From assembly GCA_964439625.1 (NCBI GenBank), contig CAYTPI010000022.1, positions 1-64,000 of the forward strand: a DNA stretch of 64,000 nucleotides, in the 5' to 3' direction. Origin of the DNA: CAYTPI01 sp964439625 (GTDB lineage Bacteria; Chloroflexota; Anaerolineae; Aggregatilineales; UBA3940). A program made the translations under genes and the position numbers. Under the pieces are notes generated by a model. The model searched no databases and had not been told where the DNA came from. It worked only from the letters and a program-made list of their open reading frames with translations. Shown one piece after another: positions 24,289-33,867 of this stretch (positions are counted from its first letter, which is position 1; each line of letters begins with the position of its first letter).

Positions 24289-25941
24289 CTAGGCTCCTGT
24301 TAGTTCGCTTTCAGACGGGGGCATAGCAATCTTGCTACTGCTGTACTGAATTGCTGCTTTGATAAAGACATCGAACAACGCATGCGGTTTTTCTGGCTGA
24401 CTTTGAAATTCTGGGTGAAATTGGCTGCCAAGCATAAATGGATGGTCAACAACCTCAGCGATTTCGACAAGGCGACCATCTGGCGAGAGACCGCTGAAGG
24501 CCAGACCTTGTCCAGCAAGCTGGTCGCGAAAGCGGTTGTTGACTTCAAAACGATGGCGATGCCGCTCTTGAACCACCGCTTCGCCATAAGCTTCGTAGGC
24601 TGTGGTTCCTTCCTGAAGCTCGCATGGATAGTGACCTAGGCGCATGGTGCCGCCTTTATCACTCAGGGAGCGTTGATCAGGCATGAGGTCGATCACTGGG
24701 AATTGTGACGAGTTGTCAAATTCGGCTGAGTTGGCATCCTCCCAGCCTAGGACATTGCGAGCGTATTCGATGCACATAGTCTGCATGCCGAGACACAACC
24801 CAAGGTAGGGCACTTTGTTTTCGCGCGCCCATTGGGCTGCACGGATTTTACCTTCGATGCCACGGTACCCGAAGCCGCCAGGGACAATAATACCGTTAAC
24901 TGTTTTGAGTTGCTTCCAGCCTTTATCTTTCTCGAGGTCTCCGGAGTAAACCCACTCTAATTCGATGTCGTAACCGTTGGCTAACCCGGCATGAAATGCA
25001 GCCTCACGTACACTCATGTAGGCATCGTGCAAGGATACATACTTACCCACAATACCAATGCGCAAGGTAGGCTTGGGCATCTTCATCCGGTGGATAAGAT
25101 CACGCCAAGAGTCGAGGTCAGGGTCGGTTTTTTCCAGCTTGAGCATTTTAGTCAGGAAATCACCCAACCCCGCATCTTCGAGCAACAGCGGCACTTCATA
25201 CGGATGATCAGTAGTAACCAGCGAGATAACACCAGCTGGTTCAACATCACAAAAAAGGGATATTTTGTCAATAACTTCCTGCGAAACGGCATAATCGGAG
25301 CGAGCGATAATGACATTGGGTTGGATGCCAATGCCACGTAATTCACGGACACTGTGCTGGGTTGGCTTCGTCTTGAGTTCACCCGTTGCGCCGATGTGAG
25401 GCAGAAAAGTGACATGAACGTAGAGCACATGTTTGCGGCCCATATCAATACGCATCTGTCGAATAGCTTCTAAGAATGGCAAGCTTTCGATGTCACCGAC
25501 AGTGCCGCCTACTTCAACGATTACAATATCTGCAGCCGTTTTTTTTCCGATGCGAGCAATACGCGCCTTAATTTCATCGGTGATGTGCGGGATCATTTGG
25601 ATAGTAGCCCCGAGATAGTCACCACGGCGTTCTTTGGCGATCACCGTATTATAGACTTTGCCCGTGGTAAAGTTGCTATCTTCGATCATTTCAATGCCAA
25701 CGTAGCGTTCATAGTGACCAAGATCAAGGTCTGTTTCAGCCCCGTCTGTTGTTACAAAGACTTCGCCATGTTGGTATGGTGACATTGTGCCTGGGTCCAC
25801 ATTGATGTATGGGTCGAGTTTTTGCAATGTCACAGTGAAGCCGCGGGCCTTCATAATGCGACCGATTGCGGCGGCAGTGACTCCCTTACCGACAGAGCTC
25901 AGGACGCCCCCCGTGCAGAATATAAATTTTGGTCGTGGCAT
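24289..25941 (-). CDS. pyrG: CTP synthase
   Basis: A 550-residue enzyme that converts UTP to CTP using ATP and glutamine. The N-terminal synthetase domain starts FIFCTGGVLSSVGKGVTAA and contains EVGGTVGDIESLPFLEAIRQ. The C-terminal class I glutamine amidotransferase domain has VPGGFGYRG, the nucleophile in PYLGLCLGMQ, and LGSQFHPEFQS with the catalytic His and Glu. Length and motif order are normal. The ATG is preceded by an AGGGGG ribosome binding site, and a strong hairpin lies between this gene and the upstream roadblock gene. Confidence 0.98.
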   Translation of the reverse strand: MPRPKFIFCTGGVLSSVGKGVTAAAIGRIMKARGFTVTLQKLDPYINVDPGTMSPYQHGEVFVTTDGAETDLDLGHYERYVGIEMIEDSNFTTGKVYNTVIAKERRGDYLGATIQMIPHITDEIKARIARIGKKTAADIVIVEVGGTVGDIESLPFLEAIRQMRIDMGRKHVLYVHVTFLPHIGATGELKTKPTQHSVRELRGIGIQPNVIIARSDYAVSQEVIDKISLFCDVEPAGVISLVTTDHPYEVPLLLEDAGLGDFLTKMLKLEKTDPDLDSWRDLIHRMKMPKPTLRIGIVGKYVSLHDAYMSVREAAFHAGLANGYDIELEWVYSGDLEKDKGWKQLKTVNGIIVPGGFGYRGIEGKIRAAQWARENKVPYLGLCLGMQTMCIEYARNVLGWEDANSAEFDNSSQFPVIDLMPDQRSLSDKGGTMRLGHYPCELQEGTTAYEAYGEAVVQERHRHRFEVNNRFRDQLAGQGLAFSGLSPDGRLVEIAEVVDHPFMLGSQFHPEFQSQPEKPHALFDVFIKAAIQYSSSKIAMPPSESELTGA

Positions 25942-25963
25942 AGTACCCCCTGTAAAAATTGAG

Positions 25964-25999
25964 ACGGGGAGCGTGCATCAGCATTGATGCGCTCCCCGT
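25964..25999 (-). terminator. Strong hairpin between the roadblock gene and pyrG
   Basis: ACGGGGAGCG and CGCTCCCCGT form a perfect 10-bp stem, extended by CATCA/TGATG with a small bulge. On the minus strand it is followed by CTCAATTTTT, so a terminator or attenuator ahead of pyrG is likely. No leader peptide is obvious. Confidence 0.65.
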
Positions 26000-26062
26000 G
26001 GTTGTTCTTCTAGAATGCTAACGTGCGTGCATTCGCTGCCTGCTGATCGTATGGTGCATGCA

Positions 26063-26431
26063 CTAGACCAACTTGGCGAGTTCTTCTGCTGAACGGCTCA
26101 TATCCAGCAGGACAAGGCCCAAGCGTGCATTTTCGGATGCGAGTACGGTAAGGACTGCTTCTTCGCCTACAGCAGTTAATAGGACGCGTCCTTGCTCACC
26201 CTGAATGAAGACTTGGCTGAGGTCGCCGCGACCTAACTCGCTGGCAATACGCTCACCGAGTGACAACATGGCTGCGGACATCGCCGAGACGCGATCTTCG
26301 TCAACCCCAGCAGATAGTGCAGACGCCATAATAAGCCCGTCAATGCTAACAATCGCGCTCGCCTCAATACCTTCTGTCTGGTTAAGGCTATTAAGATTGC
26401 TGATCATTAATTCTGTGCGTGATTTCGTCAT
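26063..26431 (-). CDS. Roadblock/LC7-domain protein (MglB-like)
   Basis: A 122-residue stand-alone roadblock/LC7 domain: an N-terminal helix, IEASAIVSIDGLIMASAL, a central helix SAMSAAMLSLGERIASELG and the strand-rich QVFIQGEQGRVLLTAVG. Such proteins often act as GTPase-activating partners of MglA-type small GTPases or in polarity systems. No MglA-like gene lies nearby. The ATG is preceded by AAGGGG at good spacing. It is upstream of pyrG on the same strand but separated by a strong hairpin, so co-expression may be limited. Confidence 0.85.
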   Translation of the reverse strand: MTKSRTELMISNLNSLNQTEGIEASAIVSIDGLIMASALSAGVDEDRVSAMSAAMLSLGERIASELGRGDLSQVFIQGEQGRVLLTAVGEEAVLTVLASENARLGLVLLDMSRSAEELAKLV

Positions 26432-26785
26432 GCTGATAACCCCTTCGGGAGAAAGTTAATCAAAAAAGCCCCGACCATTATTGCACTCGTTAACCTACAA
26501 TATTGATATCAGCATGAACACACAGATGCCTTTGTTTGTGTGCCTGCTGTACGGGTATTCAGGTATGAACCTATGATGTAATAATAATAATTTCACTGAA
26601 TTTGGCAAGCCGAGCACGGCTTCTGTCGAATTTTGGAATGTGTTTCACGCCACAGGTTAGATTACCGCAGATCTGCTGCGCGTGTCATAATATGTTGGAC
26701 TGTGATGTAAAATACAAAGCGAACTATTTTACGCGAGAAGGTAGCTGTCTAAGATCGACGGGCAGCTTTAGAGGGAACCACACTT
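26432..26785. other. Divergent intergenic region without a gene
   Basis: 354 bp between the roadblock gene (minus) and the first transporter fusion (plus). I saw no coding sequence. It holds the roadblock ribosome binding site, an ACACA/TGTGT imperfect inverted repeat near 26518-26541, a short ATA repeat near 26580 and, on the plus strand, AGAGGG just before the transporter ATG. Promoters must lie here, but none matches consensus well enough to call. Confidence 0.5.
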
Positions 26786-29700
26786 ATGTCGTCGCAAACA
26801 AGCCCTAGCTTGTTTACTCTCCGACGGAGTACTGAAATTGGGCGGTCGCAGACTGTTTTATTTGTAACGGGTCTGTGGCTTGTGATTGTGTTAATTGGCT
26901 TGTTGGGGCCAGTTAGTGAATTTGCTTCAACTAACACCACATGGGTCTTCTTACTTAGCGGTTTATTCTTGCTACCCAGCATTCTCAACCATATTGAATT
27001 GCGCAGCCGAGCGCAGATAACAACTTTCAACAGTTACCATCTGATTAAACTGATGGAACGCTCCTGGCTGACCTATTTTGCGGGTTGGTTCTATCTGTTA
27101 GGTTGGATTGTCATCAGTGCGATGTTGGCAGAGTTAACCGGTGACTTGCTCAATAGGTTCTTAGCGGAAGGCTTCATGTTTGGAACCGTATTTGGCCCAG
27201 TACGCATTGTTGGCGCATTGATTGTTTTGTCAACGGTGGTGGGGTTATTCGGTTACACAATCCCGATGCGTTTTAGTGCGCGGCTCCTTCTGGTTGTCAC
27301 GTTGATAATGATTGCATTTGGCGGCTTTATGGCGGTAACAGCCATTCTCGGCGGCATTCAACTTCCATTAGAAACCACAACAGATCCTGATGCAGAAAAC
27401 CGGTTCTTTCGTGCTGTGCTGATTGCAGTGGCAGCAGCATGGTCAATTGGAGCCTTTGGACGAGAGCAGCCACGAGTGCATCGCGATGCTGGGTCACAGT
27501 TTGGGCAATTGTTCTGGCCGATTATGCTCTCGGCTTTGTTTGCGGCAATTGTTGCTGTGTATGACCCAACACGATTTTCAATTATTGAGTTAGCGGGAAC
27601 TGTTTCTCCGATGTACGGGCGATTGGTAGCGGAAGGTATAAGTATTATCGCGGTGCTGATCAGTTGGCAGGTCATCTCATTAGTCATGTTGCGCCAGTTC
27701 CAGACAATTGCCGTTGACGGCGTGGTGCCTACGTTTCTCGTTAAGAGTCAGGGCGGACTGCCCCATTGGCTACTGTTAATGCATGGCCTCCTGACATTAG
27801 TGGCAGTACGCATTGGGTGGATTGAAATCTTATCGCAGTTGGCTGCCCTAGTATTTTTGCTGCTGGAGAGTGTCGTCTGTATTGCTGCGATTGCGATTAT
27901 TCGGCGTGATGGGCCAGCGAAAAAGGGGCAGTTTAGCCTGCCATTTTTCCCAATGTTCCCTGTCATGGGTGTGGCCTTGAATGTTTTGTTGTCGCTGGCT
28001 GCTACCTCATGGTTATTACTGATCATGATTGGTTGGGGGGCCATCGGTGCCGTTTTGTACTTTCAGGGGGCGCGCCGGCGAATGCGCTTACATGAGGTTG
28101 GCGTCACAGTATTTCAAGATGTGAGTAATAACCCCAACCTCTATTCTGACTTTGCTGTAATCGTACCGATGAAAAATGACGCGGATGATCAAGGGTTGCT
28201 GCGGTTAGGTGCAACATTGGCCCGAGAAAACGAGGGGCATGTCTCGGTGTTACAAGTGGTTGAAGTGCCGGAGCAAATGCCTTTGGAACTGATGGCCCAA
28301 AAAGCGGAGCAAGGCCTGCAAGAACTACAACCGCAAATCGGGTTTGTGGAAGGACTAGGCGCACCGGCAGAGGGTATTGCGCGACTATCCCATAGCGTTG
28401 CTCAGAGTATTCTAGATACTAGTAACGAAGAGCAAGCGAAAATTATCATAATGGGTTGGGCGAAAGAGGGTGAAGAGGAGCGGATGCGACGCGGTCTGTT
28501 AGAGGAAATCCTCGATGGCACAACCGCTGATGTACTGCTGTTGAATAAGCCAACACCTGTTCGGATTAAAGACGTTCTAGTGCCAATCACAGGAGGGCCT
28601 CATAGTCTGCGCTCCGTAGAACTTGGGATGGCAATCACCCGTCATACAAAAGGCAGCGTTACACTACTCTCTGTTGTTGAGGATGATGAGAATAGATATG
28701 GTGTGCTGCAAGCAGAGCGACGCCTCGATGCCTTAATTGATAGGCTCCATGAGCAGCTTCACGAGCAGCGTGAAGGGTTACTCCAGAACGTCAAACAGAC
28801 GATGCAAACGCGACGTATTAGTACTAAGGTGATTGCATCGTCTGAGCCGCCGGAATTAGTGATTGCGCGCGAGAGTGAGCGGTACGACTTGGTGATGATG
28901 GGGGCAACGGAACTGGGTTTCTTAGAGCAAGAAGCGATCAGTAATTTTGCACGCAACGTTGCCGCTCGCACAGAGACCCCTATCGTCTTGACCCGTGCAG
29001 TGACCTCCTTTGGTGCAGTGTTAGCCCGGCGAGTATTCTATTCGATTTCAAACCTGCTGCCGACATTGACAAGCCTAGAACGCGAGGAGTTGTTTAATAA
29101 TCTGCGCGAAGCAGGCCGCCCCTCGATCAACTTCTTCGTGCTAATTGCATTGTCTTCTGCTATTGCTACATTAGGCTTGATATCAAATAACCCAGCGACA
29201 GTTCTTGGCGCAATGCTGGTTGCTCCGTTAATGTCATCGATTGTTTCCGTCGCTGGGTCGATTACGTTTAGTAATACACAATTGCTTAGGAGCGCCATAA
29301 CAGCAACACTACAAGGTTGCGTCAGTGCGGTATTTGTGGCTGTGATTATTTCACTGCTGGTGCCGGGCGATATCATCACAGACACAGTTTTGAGTTTCGT
29401 GCGCCCAACTTTGTTCGATCTGCTGGTAGCGCTTCTTTCGGGGGTGGCTGGATCGTATGCTATTGCCCGGCGTGAGGTTGGGCAAGCACTACCAGGTGTG
29501 GCGTTGGCCTTAGCGTTTGTTCCACCGCTAGGGACGATTGGTGTTGGTATTGCCGAGCGCTTACCGGACGTTTTCCTAGGCGGCTTGGTTACTTTCCTAA
29601 CGAATGCCGTCGCTATTATTTTTGCGGCATGTATTACTTTCTTGTTACTGGGTGTGCGCCCAGCGCGCCGTCAAGAAGATCAACGGCAGTTGTACCGCAA

Positions 29701-30061
29701 TTTACTGCTTGCTATCATCGCGTTGATAGTTTTGATGATGCCACTTGTTTTGGTACTCAACCAGACGATCCGTCGGAACCAGTACGAGGCTCGAGCGGAA
29801 GAGTTAATTCGAGAGGCTATTCAAGATTGGGATGCGCGCTCGCGGTTGGCAACCTACGAAGCTGAGTTTGAGAACATCACACCGATCAGACAAGAAATGT
29901 TGATTACAGGGACAGTGTATATCCCAGAGTCCCTTGATGATTACAGCATCACAGATCTTGAAACGCAGTTGCAAGTAGAACTACGCCCAGATGTCACACT
30001 TGAATTGTTTGTGCTGCCGGGCATAATTATTCAAAGTGACGTCAAGGCCCCTCCTAATTAG
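26786..30061 (+). CDS. Four-part membrane protein: APC-type permease, two USP domains and DUF389 (copy 1)
   Basis: A 1,091-residue fusion. Residues 1-435 carry about twelve hydrophobic segments in an amino acid/cation-chloride transporter-like (APC) arrangement. Residues ~438-590 and ~593-735 are two universal stress protein-like domains (ENEGHVSVLQVVEVPEQM, IIMGWAKEG; HTKGSVTLLSVVED, DLVMMGATELG). Residues ~775-985 are a DUF389 membrane domain (NFFVLIALSSAIATLGLIS, GAMLVAPLMSSIVSVAG, YAIARREVGQALPGVALA). An extracytoplasmic tail of ~90 residues follows. Bacterial cation-chloride cotransporters also end in USP-like domains, so an ion or osmolyte transporter with a cytoplasmic sensor is plausible. 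The next gene is a full-length paralogue. Confidence 0.8.
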   Translation: MSSQTSPSLFTLRRSTEIGRSQTVLFVTGLWLVIVLIGLLGPVSEFASTNTTWVFLLSGLFLLPSILNHIELRSRAQITTFNSYHLIKLMERSWLTYFAGWFYLLGWIVISAMLAELTGDLLNRFLAEGFMFGTVFGPVRIVGALIVLSTVVGLFGYTIPMRFSARLLLVVTLIMIAFGGFMAVTAILGGIQLPLETTTDPDAENRFFRAVLIAVAAAWSIGAFGREQPRVHRDAGSQFGQLFWPIMLSALFAAIVAVYDPTRFSIIELAGTVSPMYGRLVAEGISIIAVLISWQVISLVMLRQFQTIAVDGVVPTFLVKSQGGLPHWLLLMHGLLTLVAVRIGWIEILSQLAALVFLLLESVVCIAAIAIIRRDGPAKKGQFSLPFFPMFPVMGVALNVLLSLAATSWLLLIMIGWGAIGAVLYFQGARRRMRLHEVGVTVFQDVSNNPNLYSDFAVIVPMKNDADDQGLLRLGATLARENEGHVSVLQVVEVPEQMPLELMAQKAEQGLQELQPQIGFVEGLGAPAEGIARLSHSVAQSILDTSNEEQAKIIIMGWAKEGEEERMRRGLLEEILDGTTADVLLLNKPTPVRIKDVLVPITGGPHSLRSVELGMAITRHTKGSVTLLSVVEDDENRYGVLQAERRLDALIDRLHEQLHEQREGLLQNVKQTMQTRRISTKVIASSEPPELVIARESERYDLVMMGATELGFLEQEAISNFARNVAARTETPIVLTRAVTSFGAVLARRVFYSISNLLPTLTSLEREELFNNLREAGRPSINFFVLIALSSAIATLGLISNNPATVLGAMLVAPLMSSIVSVAGSITFSNTQLLRSAITATLQGCVSAVFVAVIISLLVPGDIITDTVLSFVRPTLFDLLVALLSGVAGSYAIARREVGQALPGVALALAFVPPLGTIGVGIAERLPDVFLGGLVTFLTNAVAIIFAACITFLLLGVRPARRQEDQRQLYRNLLLAIIALIVLMMPLVLVLNQTIRRNQYEARAEELIREAIQDWDARSRLATYEAEFENITPIRQEMLITGTVYIPESLDDYSITDLETQLQVELRPDVTLELFVLPGIIIQSDVKAPPN

Positions 30062-30084
30062 CGGATAACAGCAGAGAAGAACTG

Positions 30085-33000
30085 ATGGCATCAAAGAAAT
30101 CAATCGTATCACTGCGGCGCACGCTCGACTTAACGCCGCTGCAACTTTTGACGTTGGTTGTAGGTGTCTGGCTGGTGTTGAGCATTTTTGGGTTGTACGA
30201 CCCAATTGTCCAGTTGACGGGCACCAATACCGTTTGGGCCTATTTCATCGTCATTGTTGTGATGCTCCCCGCTGTGCTCAACCATATTGAACTGCGAGAT
30301 CGGCTCAATGTGGAAGGTTACAGCAGCTTCAACCTCATTACCGCCATAGGTCACAATATCCTGACTTTTTATGCTGGCTGGTTTTATCTGTTTGGTTGGC
30401 TGGCCCTGAGTGGCTTATTTGCCCTGACGATGGGTGAGATGGTTGCAAGCTTATTGGCGATTGATGTGCTGCTGGGCATTAATGTTGACCCGCGCTTAAT
30501 TGCGTTGGTCGCCTTGCTGATTGTTACTGTGATCAGCTTAATCCAGTATCGGCCCTCATTGCGGCTAAGCACCCGCGTAATGGTGGCGGCTCTTGGTGCC
30601 ATTGTGCTTGTGATTGTCTCGTTATTGGTTCAGGGGCTTGAGACGCAAATTATTGTGTTTGGCTCGCGTACTGGCGAAGATCGTTTCTTTCGTGGGTTGC
30701 TGACTGCTGTTGCTGCGATGTGGGTTGTTGAGGTGCTGGGACGCTCCCGTAATAGAGAACGTCAGCCGATTGCCACACGCATTTTACAGATGGCCCTGCC
30801 TGCCGGGTTGGCTGGTCTATTTGCCTTTAGTGCTAGCTTCTTTAACCCGCGCATGTTGATGCTGCTGGACTTGATGGAGAATGCAACCCCAAGCGGCTAC
30901 GTGATGGCGTTCTTCATAGGATTTGGGCTGATATTAGTATTGTTTGCCTGGCTGACGATCTCGTTAGTAATGCTCCGTGAAGCCCAGCTGCTCGGGTCAG
31001 ATGGTGTTCTGCCACCGTGGCTTCTGCAATCAACAGCCCGTCAGGGTATGCCTTACTGGTTGATTATTATTCATGCGTTGTTGACCGTCTTTACAATCGT
31101 GCCTGGTCGGATAGACTTGTTGGCCCAACTTGCAGCAGTGGCATTCTTACTACTTGAAATCGGGGTGAGCGTCGCTGCAATAGTCGTAATATCTAAGAAT
31201 AATGACAAGGAGGCGGAAGAAGAAGGTGAGCAAGACGATAAAACGTTTACTTTGCCATTCTTTCCCCTCTTCCCCGCATTAGCAATAGGTGCAAGTTTTC
31301 TCCTGAGTCTGGCTCTGTTACCCGCGCTCCTAGCTGTGTTGGCCTTTTGGATATTAGTTGGCGGGGGCTTTTACATACAGGGTGCACGTTCACGGATACG
31401 ACAGCACCAAGTGGGCGTTACAGTCTTTCAAGATATGTACACCCGCGAGAATTTGACAAGCGGCTATGCTGTTATCGCGCCAATCAACGATTTCGAGCGT
31501 GACACAGGTGTCTTATCCCTCGCAGCTATATTAGCTCGTGAGAACGATGGGCATGTCACAGTGTTGCAGGTAGTTGAAGTCCCAGAGTCGCAGTCTTTAG
31601 ACTCTGGCACAATTGAAGCCCGTCAGACATTACGTGAATTAGAAGATAGGCTTCAAAAAGTCGAAGAGTATGGCGTGCCAGTTGAGGGTGTGGTGCGGCT
31701 ATCGCACAGCGCCTCGCAGAGCATTATTGATACGGCAAATGAAGGATCCGCCAAGGTGATCGTACTGGGTTGGGACAACGCTCGTGGTAAAAAAGCGCGC
31801 AGTAACCGACGTGGCGTGCTGGAAGAAGTTATGGACGGTGCGACCGCAGACATTGTCATGCTCAACCGACCCATTGACGGCGAAATCGAACGGGTAATGG
31901 TGTCCGTTTCTGGCGGGTCACATGCACCGAAAGCCGCGAGGTTGGGCCTTAGCCTGACAAAATCAACAGATGGCGAAGTGACCCTACTCACAGTTGTCCG
32001 CGACCCAGATGATGAGGTAGCTGTTCGTGAGGCAGAGGAGAACCTCGTCTCACTACAAAGGCGGTTACAAGAACGTTCAATTGAAAACCGGGAAGGCCTG
32101 CTGCAAGATATCGGTCAACAAGTTAACAGTAACCGAATAAAAACCAAACTGATTAAGTCATCGGCACCGATTGCTAGCGTCATCGCTGAAGAGGGTGATG
32201 GCTATGATTTGGTTATGATGGGGACGAGCGAGATTGGCATTCTGGAGCAGCGAGCGATTGGGCCGTTTCAACGGCAGCTTGCGAACCAGTGCAATACACC
32301 GATTGTGATTATGCGCGCTCACACTGGACTTGGTACTGTGGTCGCCCGCCGGACGTTCAACACCGTTGCGGATATGCTACCGTCGCTCAACAGTAGAGAA
32401 ACACGCGATCTATTCCAACGGATGCGCGATGCAGCCCAGCCCAATATCAATTACTTCGTCTTGATTACACTATCAGCGATTATTGCTACGCTGGGATTAT
32501 TGTTGAACAGCCCAGCAGTCGTGATCGGCGCTATGTTGGTTGCACCATTAATGTCACCGATTATTGCGGTGTCGGTTGGCATCACCTTTGGTGATATCAA
32601 GCTACTACGAAACGCTTTGACGGCGACTATTCAAGGTACTGTTGCAGCGATCTTTGTGGGTACGCTGATCGCTTTAATCGTCCCTGGTGATCTGTTAACG
32701 AATGAAGTGTTGTCTCGGACGCAACCAACGCTGGTTGACCTGATGGTGGCTGTATTTTCAGGTATGGCAGGTGCCTATGCGATAGCTCGCCGTGAAGTTG
32801 GTGAAGCGCTGCCAGGTGTTGCTATTGCTGCGGCCTTGGTGCCGCCGCTTGGTACCGTTGGCGTGGGACTGGCTTTAGGGAACCCTGGGGTGGCTTTCGG
32901 CGCGTTGATCTTGTTTACGACAAACTTTGTGGCAATTACATTTGCTGCTTCGCTGGTCTTTCTACTGCTAGGCATTCGTCCTCCACAACGGGCTGATCGC

Positions 33001-33396
33001 CAGCGTCAACTATTGCAGGGGCTGGCGGCTACAATCGTCGCCTTATTGATTATCAGCATTCCGCTAGGCTTGTTTTTGTTCAATGGTTTGCGGCAGGATC
33101 AGCTCGAAGCACAAGCTTTAGCGATGATCAATTCACGCATCGCTGAGTGGAATGAGGATGCTGAACTAATTGATTTCAACGTAGAATTTCAGACGGGATT
33201 TCCGTTCAGGCAAGTTATGGTCATTCAAGGCACACTCTACACCACAGATACGGCGATCGACTATGATGTGGTTGACCTACAGACTGATCTTCAAGATGAA
33301 CTAGCCCCAGATGTCTCACTGGACTTGTACGCTGTGCCCGTTAAACGACTAGATGCTTCAGCGGTCGAGGAGACAACAGCCGATGCAGATGAGTAG
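30085..33396 (+). CDS. Four-part membrane protein: APC-type permease, two USP domains and DUF389 (copy 2)
   Basis: A 1,103-residue paralogue of the preceding protein with the same domain order. It has a permease-like region (residues 1-440, with TNTVWAYFIVIVVMLPAVLNHIELRDR matching copy 1 at the same place), USP-like domains at ~442-597 and ~600-745, DUF389 at ~780-990 (NYFVLITLSAIIATLGLLL, GAMLVAPLMSPIIAVSVG) and a C-terminal tail. A charged insert (KEAEEEGEQDDK) before the last permease helices distinguishes it from copy 1. It begins 23 bp after copy 1, so the two may form a heteromer or respond to different signals. It converges on the phosphatase gene with only 4 bp between stop codons. 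Confidence 0.8.
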   Translation: MASKKSIVSLRRTLDLTPLQLLTLVVGVWLVLSIFGLYDPIVQLTGTNTVWAYFIVIVVMLPAVLNHIELRDRLNVEGYSSFNLITAIGHNILTFYAGWFYLFGWLALSGLFALTMGEMVASLLAIDVLLGINVDPRLIALVALLIVTVISLIQYRPSLRLSTRVMVAALGAIVLVIVSLLVQGLETQIIVFGSRTGEDRFFRGLLTAVAAMWVVEVLGRSRNRERQPIATRILQMALPAGLAGLFAFSASFFNPRMLMLLDLMENATPSGYVMAFFIGFGLILVLFAWLTISLVMLREAQLLGSDGVLPPWLLQSTARQGMPYWLIIIHALLTVFTIVPGRIDLLAQLAAVAFLLLEIGVSVAAIVVISKNNDKEAEEEGEQDDKTFTLPFFPLFPALAIGASFLLSLALLPALLAVLAFWILVGGGFYIQGARSRIRQHQVGVTVFQDMYTRENLTSGYAVIAPINDFERDTGVLSLAAILARENDGHVTVLQVVEVPESQSLDSGTIEARQTLRELEDRLQKVEEYGVPVEGVVRLSHSASQSIIDTANEGSAKVIVLGWDNARGKKARSNRRGVLEEVMDGATADIVMLNRPIDGEIERVMVSVSGGSHAPKAARLGLSLTKSTDGEVTLLTVVRDPDDEVAVREAEENLVSLQRRLQERSIENREGLLQDIGQQVNSNRIKTKLIKSSAPIASVIAEEGDGYDLVMMGTSEIGILEQRAIGPFQRQLANQCNTPIVIMRAHTGLGTVVARRTFNTVADMLPSLNSRETRDLFQRMRDAAQPNINYFVLITLSAIIATLGLLLNSPAVVIGAMLVAPLMSPIIAVSVGITFGDIKLLRNALTATIQGTVAAIFVGTLIALIVPGDLLTNEVLSRTQPTLVDLMVAVFSGMAGAYAIARREVGEALPGVAIAAALVPPLGTVGVGLALGNPGVAFGALILFTTNFVAITFAASLVFLLLGIRPPQRADRQRQLLQGLAATIVALLIISIPLGLFLFNGLRQDQLEAQALAMINSRIAEWNEDAELIDFNVEFQTGFPFRQVMVIQGTLYTTDTAIDYDVVDLQTDLQDELAPDVSLDLYAVPVKRLDASAVEETTADADE

Positions 33397-33400
33397 CAGT

Positions 33401-33832
33401 CTACGCTCTTAGCACAGCAGCAAACTGCTTTAGATTTTCTATCTGTATGTCATTCGGGTTGGTGCGCGGATGTTTCTGCTTGACGAGCGCCAGAGCATCT
33501 TCCGCTGACAGACCGGTGGATACCAGATAGGCAGCGACTAAAGTTGGCGAACGGCCTACCCCTTCACTACAGTGAACATAAACGATGCGCTGCTGCTTGA
33601 TCATTAAGTCGATAAACGCTGCGCCTGTTTGCATATTTCGAGTAGAAGGACCGAACCAATCAGCCGTGGGTAGCCACAGATACACTTCTGGAGCTGAGCC
33701 CGGAAAGCGATCAACCCTCTCAACCATTAGGTTGATATCGACGGTAGCCCCTAGGGCTGCCATTACATGCCAGTCGCCGGGGTTGAAGCGGGAGCCAACA
33801 TACAATTGAGGGGTAATCTGACTAAAATCCAT
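33401..33832 (-). CDS. Dual-specificity protein phosphatase-like protein
   Basis: A 143-residue cysteine phosphatase of the DSP family. The P-loop reads VHCSEGVGRSP (C88, R94), and D58 in LPTADWFG is a candidate general acid. The compact size and the N-terminal ITPQLYVGSRF are typical of small atypical DSPs. No membrane or signal segment is seen. The substrate, protein or other phosphoester, is not evident. It is divergent from the HEAT-repeat gene, whose ATG is 36 bp away, so the two share a short promoter region. Confidence 0.88.
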   Translation of the reverse strand: MDFSQITPQLYVGSRFNPGDWHVMAALGATVDINLMVERVDRFPGSAPEVYLWLPTADWFGPSTRNMQTGAAFIDLMIKQQRIVYVHCSEGVGRSPTLVAAYLVSTGLSAEDALALVKQKHPRTNPNDIQIENLKQFAAVLRA

Positions 33833-33867
33833 TTGAAGTCATCCATACGGTACAGTGCAGTTAAGTT

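Noticed and set aside
26575..26592. Short ATA microsatellite
   Set aside because: The run is only a few units long and sits in an AT-rich spacer; no function is suggested.
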